Shown one piece after another: positions 12,901 through 21,900 of a DNA stretch of 64,000 nucleotides (positions are counted from its first letter, which is position 1; every line of letters starts with the position of its first letter). The notes beneath the pieces were generated by a model that was not told the origin of the DNA, searched no databases, and saw only the letters and a list, made by a program, of their open reading frames with translations. The translations under genes were made by a program, and so were the position numbers. This DNA comes from Ariolimax columbianus (Eukaryota > Mollusca > Gastropoda > Stylommatophora > Arionidae), in assembly GCA_036924085.1 (NCBI GenBank), contig JAVGWX010000002.1, positions 53,541,105 through 53,605,104 of the forward strand. The letters are read 5' to 3'.

Positions 12901-15900
12901 ATTAAATTTCTCATCAATACGCTGCCAAGTAAGCTGCAGGAATTAAAAGTCACCACAAAAAAAAAGACTACTAAAGATAGCCTTTGACTACCTGTCAGCC
13001 GGCACACATTGGCGTATTTGAATACCAGGATTCCAAGTAGAAAGCAGCAGTTATTGATTAGTTATGTTTGTTGTGATAAATTTGTTGAGAAATGCTCAGA
13101 TTTGTGACTTGTATTGTTGTAGAAAAACATGTCTATTTTTAAATAAAGATCACACAATAAACATGTTGATGAATACCACATTGAACATTGTTGTAGGGCC
13201 TGGGAATGCAATGGCTGAAGCTAATTCAGTTCTGACGGAGGAGAACAAGCGGCTCAGAGAACAGATGGATGATATGAAGGTGAATATGGCTGATCTCATG
13301 GTGACAATGTACCATCTCGTGGGAATGTCCAATTACATGGTGTGAATCTGCCGTCTCATGCTATAAGCATCCCATCTTATGTTGTGAATCTTCCCATCTC
13401 ATGGTGAGAATGTCCCATCTCATGTTGTGATTGTATTGTCTCATGGTGAAAATGTCCCATATCATGGTGTGAATGTATTGTCTCATGGTGAAAATGTCCC
13501 ATCTCATGGTGAGAATGTCCCATCTCATGTTGTGATTGTATTGTCTCATGGTGAGAATGTCCCATATCATGGTGTGAATGTATTGTCTCATGGTGAAAAT
13601 GTCCCATCTCATGGTGAGAATGTCCCATCTCATGTTGTGATTGTATTGTCTCATGGTGAGAATGTCCCATATCATGGTGTGAATGTATTGTCTCATGGTG
13701 AGAATGTCCCATCTCATGTGTGAATGTTCCATCTCATAGTGGGATTATTCTATCTCAAAGTGATGCATGGAAGCCAATCTATTTTGTATTATGCTAAATG
13801 AACATTCAGCTTGTCTTTGCTTAAAAAACAAGACAAAATATTTCTGTCATTGACATTAGGTTTCACCTTCTGTCACTACTATCATCAAAACAAAAACTAT
13901 CATTGACATGTTTTTACTGTTGCTTATTGCTATTTAGTCAAAGTAAGACCTTCCTTTGGTGAAAGAACATGTATTGCGTCTCCAGACAGGGACTTGGTTA
14001 TATTAGGGCATGTGAGCCAACCAAAAAGAGCCTATATAATGGCTAAAACTCCTGAACAATGTAAAAATGCACTTTTCCCCTTAGACAAGGTGTACCTCAA
14101 TCTTCTTCTTCTTCTTCTTCGTTCATTCTCAATCTCCCACTACCAAACCCTGAAAGGGCTTAAGTAGCAGAATGTCGTCCAGAGAACGGAATGCGTTGTG
14201 TCGTAGTTTACAGCTTGGCTGCGATATTTGCACCTTTCGGTCCAACACATCCGACTTCAGCAAGCAGTTTTTGAGTACCGGGTTAGCATTCCCTCTTCGA
14301 TCCCTTCTTCTTAGCCAGTCTGCCCTGCTGCAGCCTGTTATCCAGGATCACCGCGTGGAGGTGTAGAAGGGTCTTGGCAGCTATGGTTCGCTGGCCCTGA
14401 CGCTAGCAGTCAGCTATGGGTCGCTGACCACTGCAGCGCATGCGCTGCTCAGCATCTTGATCCCGTACCTCAATCTAAATCCCAGGACTATGGAAATGGG
14501 AAAAAGTGTCCTATTTCTGAGATGCACCAGAAGTATATGTAGGACTTTAAGGGCTTGCTCCAGCAATTTCTGTACACAGTGAAAGATAGATGTTTATTTC
14601 ACCCATAATAGAACAAAACGAAGGGCTTACAAAGGTTTGAACCTATGTTTCCAAGCTAATAGATCATTGTCCTAACCATTCCTCTTCTGGCTTTACTAAA
14701 CTCATATTAGTTTTCACTTTTGTTTTGTTTAACACTTTCTGGCTTTTAGGATATTTAGTGGAGCCTGTAGCCTAGTCGACAGCTTGCTAAGACTGGCATT
14801 GCACCGCTCTAGGGTTCAAAGTCACGGACGGCAGAAAAAAAACTGGGTGTGGTTCGTTCCTGGTACGACCACTCCTCCAATCAACCCAGCTGTAAATGGG
14901 TAGCTGACATATGAGTTGGGGAAGGTATAAACAGCAAGGAAGAGAACTGGCCACCCCACCTCACATAGGCTGCGGCTTAGTCCATGAGGAGTTATCTTCA
15001 TCCCTGATGGCAATTGTTGACATAGGACCCACCTTTACCTTTTAGTCTGACATATCTCATAAGGATGAATATAAGATCTATCAATGTGGCCTTCTATCAG
15101 TTCACGAAAGAAATTGTATCTGAACAACGTCTTGTCAGATTCTTAGAAATATTATTCAGCTCAATGTATAACTGATATTACAGGATCAGTTGCTACGGTC
15201 AGGCATGGCAGGTGGGGATGATCTTGAGAAACTGGAGCTCTACCAAGCCCTGGAGAGGGCGGAAGGAAGAATTATGTCCTTAGAGAAACAGGTACAACAA
15301 CATTGTCTGATCTATGTTTGTGTGTTACTGGTACTTATGTTTGTCTTATATCTAGTGATTAGTATAGATTGTACATGCTATACCTAGTTTGTATTGGACT
15401 TTGTGTTGTACCTTGATTGTGGTGTACCTTGATTGTGTTGTTGTTGTTTGCGAATGCCCACAATGAGTAGGTTACTCTTTTATGCGGCCTGAACAGGACC
15501 TTAAGTGGTGGGTTGCAGTAGCTTTCCTCACATCCCAAGCATGAAGGTGGACCAGGATCCTCTAGGCGGTTGTGCTGTGCTTGGCTTCATCTGCATGTCG
15601 CTCACTACTACAGAAATTACGTTGATCCCTCTCCTTGTTAGGCAGGCTGCCATGAAAACAGCCCGTTTCCAAGGAGGGCTACTAGGAAGTCGAAGTGAGG
15701 GTCTTGGCCAGTATATTTTGCCTGACCAGACGTTCATCTTCCTCCCCTTGGTTGTGCTGTACATTGATTGTGTTGTATTTTGATTGCGCTGTACTTTGGT
15801 TGTGCTGTACTTTGATTGTGTTGTACTTTGGTTGTGCAGTACTTTGATTGTGTTGTACTTTGCTTGTGTTATACTTTGATTGTATTGTACCTTGATTGGG

Positions 15901-18900
15901 TTGTACCAGGACAGACAAAAATAGTTTTGTGGCGAAGGGGTGGGGTCTATTACTAAGAGATAATGCACTCACTCCTCAAGAACCAATAAAAAGTGCAAAA
16001 TTGTAGGTGGTTCGAATCTCACAAATTTCAGGCATGCCTTGGTCTCAAGGGAGATAAGGTCAACACCAAGTCCTATCAGAGATGGATGATAAACTGGCAC
16101 GAATAATCTGACACTGCATTAGTATCTGAAATTTTAAGATAAAACATTATATATGTTGTTTGTTAATAAATATGTTTATCGTGACATTTATATGTGTGCA
16201 TGCTGTAAACTTTTTTTAGTTGCAAGAAAATGCTCGAAGTTGGGGCAGAGAGAAAGCTGACATGAGCATTAGAGTCAATGAGGCGGAGCATGGCTTTGGT
16301 CATTCGGGTGGGATGATTCTCCATGACTATCCAGTTCTGGTGAGTTAAAAAAAAACACTCATTATTTTTCTAGGATTCTGATCATCAAATTTCTTTAACT
16401 TCTCATTTTTAGAGTATTCAAATGACATAATTTGTTGCCTGCCACGTCACAGTTTTGTATAAGTTAGTGATATATTCTTCTTCTTCTTCTTTCGTTCGCT
16501 TGGAGTATGTCTACATCTGCAAAGTTGTTTCTTGTATGAACCTCACTGTCTTCTGCAGTTCACACATAGGTCCATATAGTTTCCCTTCCAGTGTTGTTTT
16601 TCTTGGCCAGTATGTCCGTCTCAGTATCTCATACTCTGAACAGTTCTGAAGTATATGCTACTCAGTCTGGGGTGCCTGTCCACATGTACACATACTTGAG
16701 CTGACAATCCTAAATTTTGTATACATGTGGCTGCGGAGTCGGTTGTGCCCTGTTCTGAGGTGCAGTATGATAATCTGCTCTTGCCTGTTTATATTATGAT
16801 AGTCATCTTGTATTTGTGTTGGAAGCTCTCTCATTGATTTAATCATCTTTTTCTTTTGATGGTATGTAACTGGTACATCTGGTTGCTTATCTGCATCACC
16901 TTCCCTTGCCAGTGTGTCAGCTCTCTCATTTCCTGGTATTCCGTAGTAAGACGGTATCCACTGCACCGTGATTTTGCGCTGGTTGCTCAATGTTGACAAT
17001 AAAACTTGTAGATCTGACAGCTTCCCGAATGAAAATGCTTGGAGTACTGATTTTGCATCTGACAGAAATACCACAGGATAAGGGCCAAGGTCAGTGTTCA
17101 GCAATTTTTCCGTCGCCAATTTCATCGCTTGTGTCTCTTCAACGTAATTATGGCAGAATTTCCCTGTTGGTGCTGCAACTGTTTCCATAGTGTTATTTGG
17201 GTGTTCTATATAGACTCCTGCTTATCCATTCTTTACTGCATTCTGTGCTGGCCCATCTGTGTATACTCGAACCCATAGATCCTGTGGATATTCTTCATCC
17301 AAGAAACCGAGAGCAATTGTCTTACGTTGCACACTGTTCTGTTCCTCCTTACCTAGTATTATTTGAATGGTTGTTTGGCCAAAGCAAAGATGCACGAAGA
17401 TCCCATAAACGCACTAACAACACCAAAGCCCATCACTGCTGTACGAAAACCTACCTGGAGGCAGGATATATTTCCAGAGGTGGTAGAAAATATACCAGGT
17501 ATTGGAAACAAAAACTGCCAGACTGAAAAAGAAAGGAGAGAAACTACCCTAAGCTTTATATAGAAAAACTACCCAAGCATGGACTGGACCCATGCATACA
17601 CCGACGGTTCTGTAACAAACACTACACAGAACGGAGGGGCAGGAGCATTCCTGAACCTACCAAATGGCAGAAAAATAACACTGTCATTCGCTACTGGTAA
17701 GTACACAAGCAATTTCAGAGCGGAGGCAGAGGCACTGAGGGCGGCAGTGGAAGAAATCGTGACACATAATGAAAATGAAAGCCATATAGTCTTGCTTACA
17801 GATGCTCTGGACGTAGTCACAGCGCTAAAAAGCCAGAAAAACACTGAGCTTAATGACTTAAGAGCAGTACTCTGTCAACTATGCCAGCAGTCCGCACCAA
17901 AAAGGGTAGTGGTACAGTGGGTCTCATCACACTGCAACATCCAAGGCAACGAGGAGGCAGACAGACTGGCAAAAGAAGGTGCAAGACTACCACAAACAGA
18001 TACTAGTATGACGTACGAAGAGTCAAAACGGCTTATTAAAGCCAGATACATGACCAAATGGGAAACTGAACATACCGGCTACACCAAAAGAGATGCCTAT
18101 TACCAGTTGAACAGAAGAGAGCAGGTCGTTGTCTTCAGACTTCGCACTGGCCACAATAGACTGAGGTACCACCTATTCAACAAATTGAAGATAGGTGGTA
18201 CCGACGAATGCCCGTGTGGTACCGGGAAAATGACCGCTGAGCATCTGCTGCAGAACTGCCCGACATACGAGGATCAGAGAGAGCAGATGTGGCCATCACC
18301 AGTGGAACCACAAGACAAGCTCTATGGCAGTGTCGACAGCCTCAGGATGATCGCCGCATTTTTCTAAAAAATAATGGTTACTGTCTGACTGCGTACGATG
18401 AAGAAGAAGAAGAATGGTTGTTTGGACTCGTACTATTAGTCTATGCTGCTCTCTCCAAGTTGTTTGTTTTGGCACAGTTGTTAAAGGAATATCAATTTCA
18501 CACAGTTCTGTGGTGTGTCTACGAAGTTGTTTGGCTTGGAGTACAAAGCTACTTCCTTTCAATTGTCCCATTGCTAGGTTCTGGAATCTATCCTTCATTG
18601 GGTGACTCAGCATACAGTTGAACTTTTCTGCCTGTGTTAGCACCTTTGTGTCTCTACGTTTCCCCAGGTGCTTGCATCCTCCCTAGTTTCTCCATTTCCA
18701 CAATAGGCGTTGATTTCATTGCCCCTGAAATAACCCTTAGCGCCTGATTGTGTACCTTACCTAACTCTTTCAATGTAGTGTTTGATGCTGGGCACCAATC
18801 AGCTGATCCATATTACAGATGTGGGTGTATACCCTGTTGGTAAACACTGCTAAGTATTTTCTCTCTGGCTCCCTATATGATTCCACTTAGTTTTCACAGG

Positions 18901-21900
18901 ATGGCTAACTTCTGGATTTTCCTGCTGCCTTGTTGACGTGTTGTCTCCAAGTCAGGCTATCATCAAATTTAACTCCGAGGTAGGTAGGTTGTTTATTGTC
19001 GCTTAGTAGCTCTCCATCTATCTTGCTGTCTCCCGTTTTTTGTTTTGGAGAGAGAGTGAAGAGCGAAGTGCTGCATTTATCAGTGTTGATGCTAGCACAC
19101 CATTTATTTGCCCATGGGGTTAAGGCATCTATTGCTCTTTGTAGCATTTTGGTGGCGACTTGCATATTCATCAGTGCACCATATCACCAGATCATCTGCA
19201 TACATTGCCACTTTCACTCCACTTCGGTAATCAGGTCGTTAATGTAGACTATGAAAAGTGTGGGAGGAAAGCACACCACCTTGTGGTACACCATTACGTA
19301 GTAAACTTTTCTACTCGAGTAGAAAGTCGGCAGGTCGGTTGGCTGATTGATCAAGATAAGTCCATTGTCATCCTGCCAGTTTTCTTCTTATTCTTCTTCT
19401 TCTGCGTTCGTTCTCAATCTGAACAGCGCTTTGTAAGTAGCAGGATGTAGTCCGGAGAACGGAATGCGTTGTGTCGCTAGTTTACAGTTTGACTGTGATA
19501 TTTGCACCTTTCGGTCCGACACATTCGTCTTCGGCAGGCCAGTTTTCTAATTCCTCTCCTCTCCTGTCCATTTGATCATAGCCTCAGCTTTGTGAACGGC
19601 TGTTGAAATCTCCGCACACGATCAGTTGATCTTTTTTAGGGATTGTATCCAGTCCCAGTGGTAGGTGACTTGGGCAGTAGTAATTCAGCAGGTGAAATTC
19701 TGTATTTTCTGTCTTGAGTTGAAGCATCTGGTATTCTGCCCCCTCCATATATACTTCAATCTGGCATGCACTGATATTATTTCTCACCAGTGTTATTATT
19801 CCACCTTTTTGTCTGTCTTTTCGTTCCACCCGATAGCTCCGAGATCCTCTAATTTTGAACACTGTGTCTTTGTTTAGACGTGTTTCTTTATTTAGTAGAT
19901 GTTTAAGTTCTAGTTTTTTGCTGTTCACATCTCTTTTGCTATTGACTCCTTCCACATTCCAGTGGATTATTTTCAGTGGTCTTTGTTTTGTCCTATTTGG
20001 TTCTGTTTGACTAGTAGCTTTATTCTCATGCCTCCTGGCTCCACAAGACAACCGAGAAAGACCTCCAGTAACTAAGGTTGGGACTTCGAGGGGACCCGGC
20101 ACTGCACCTGCCTGATTGTCCATCACAGGCCGAATGCCATAGCGTTTTGTTAATATAGACATACTCCCATATTGCAAAAATGTGTGACAACCTGATTGCT
20201 GTGGTGCGTCTCTTGGCTCGTTGCATCCGTCTTTAGCACCTTAAAGTTGCTTGGGCAGACTGTGGTCTTGCTCGAAAGGGTGTGATGATGATGATATGAT
20301 GGACTTATAGACCCATTTTCTTTTAGTATCCCGGAAAGGAGGCAGTCCAGTGTGTCTGTGTCCCAGGATCATCACGTCCTGCCAGAAACGTAGCATATAC
20401 ATGTGGGGGGTATCTCCTTACTCCCCTTTAGTATTCTCGGCTCGGCTCATCAGCAGTGATGGTACGCCTAGCATTTCCCGCCCCCTGGGACCATCACAAA
20501 GGGGCAGAGGTGCAATGTCCGCTGGCCTTCATCTCTTTGACGTCCATTGGGATGACTGATAGAAGACAAAAGTAAAGAACGAGGCAAGAATGCATTTAAC
20601 CCATGTTAAGTAATATTTAGTGGTACTGAATGTTTAGTGATGTGTGAATGTTTAAAAATCAGTGTAATGTGAATGCATAATGTTATGTGAATGTTTAGTG
20701 TTATATGAATGTTTGAGCAGCGCATGAACTGCAGCAGTCAGTGACCTATAGCTAACTGCTAGCATCAGGGCCATCGAACAAGAGCTGTCAAGACCCTTCT
20801 ACATCTCCACACGGTGATCCTGGATAACATACTGCAACACAGCAGACTGGCTAAGGAGAAGGGATTGAAGAGGGATTGTAATTCGGTACACACAAAAATG
20901 CTTGCTGAAGTCAGATGTGTTGGACCAAAAAGTGCAAATATCGCAGTCAAGCTGTAAACTACATTCTGCTACTTAAGCCCTTTTCAGGATTTGGTAGCCG
21001 GAGATTGAGAACAAACGAAGCCAAGCCATATGAATGGTTGTAGAAAATAAACATTATCAGTAATAGTGATATTAGGATCAAAAGATAAACTCTTGGACTT
21101 GTAAACTGTAAGCAAAATATTGACAGCATTCATAAAGACATGCATCTGAGCCACTCAGAAAACAAATATTTTTTTGGTAGCAATATGCTTCCATCACCTG
21201 GACAGTCTGTGGGGTTCAGTTCCATAGTGCCTATTACTTCACTTTCTTTTCTGTTGTACAGTGTATGTTTTCTGAGTACTTAAAATATATTTCCTTCTGA
21301 TCAATCTATCCTTTGTTTACAATATTCTGTTTATGTGAATGTTTGTGCATCTAAACATTACTGGCAGAAGTCAGCAACATCATAATGTTGAACTTATTCA
21401 CTCCAAAATATTTTGGGCTCTAAGTATGTTTATTTTTGCACTGTAAAAGTGTTGGTAGGATGTGCATGCATATATATACATATATTTCGGAAAACATGAT
21501 ATTTAGAAAATTGTATGTATATGTATAATCCTTGTTTGACCCAATTTCAACCAGTTATCAAAATTCTAGTTAAAAATCTACCCAAATTATTAGTACTTTC
21601 CCCTAGGTCAAGTAAGCCGCAGAAAGTTTTAAAATACCTACTACCAATAGTCGAAGCCTTCAGTTGCCTGGCAACAGACATTAACATGCCTGTTTTCACC
21701 AATATTCCAAGTATATATCAGCTCTTCAGAGTGAATCTGTTAACTATTGTGTTCTGTGATTGTTTGTAGAAACTAAACATTTCAAGTAAAGTCATTGCCA
21801 TATGAACAGCTAAATATCTTTAAGAATAAGATGAAAAATAAAAATATTGAAATGGCGACAACAACAAAACTTATCATTGTATCTTCCTACCTTTCCATTC

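Noticed and set aside
13361..13732. His-rich 111-123-codon ORFs ([18 protein letters not shown])
   Set aside because: Open in several frames on both strands because the 21-bp period is divisible by three; explained by the minisatellite.
17579..18367. Host ribonuclease H gene (262-codon intact ORF)
   Set aside because: Target-site duplication, LINE-type zinc knuckle, (GAA)n tail and two sister copies show it is a 5'-truncated retrotransposon.
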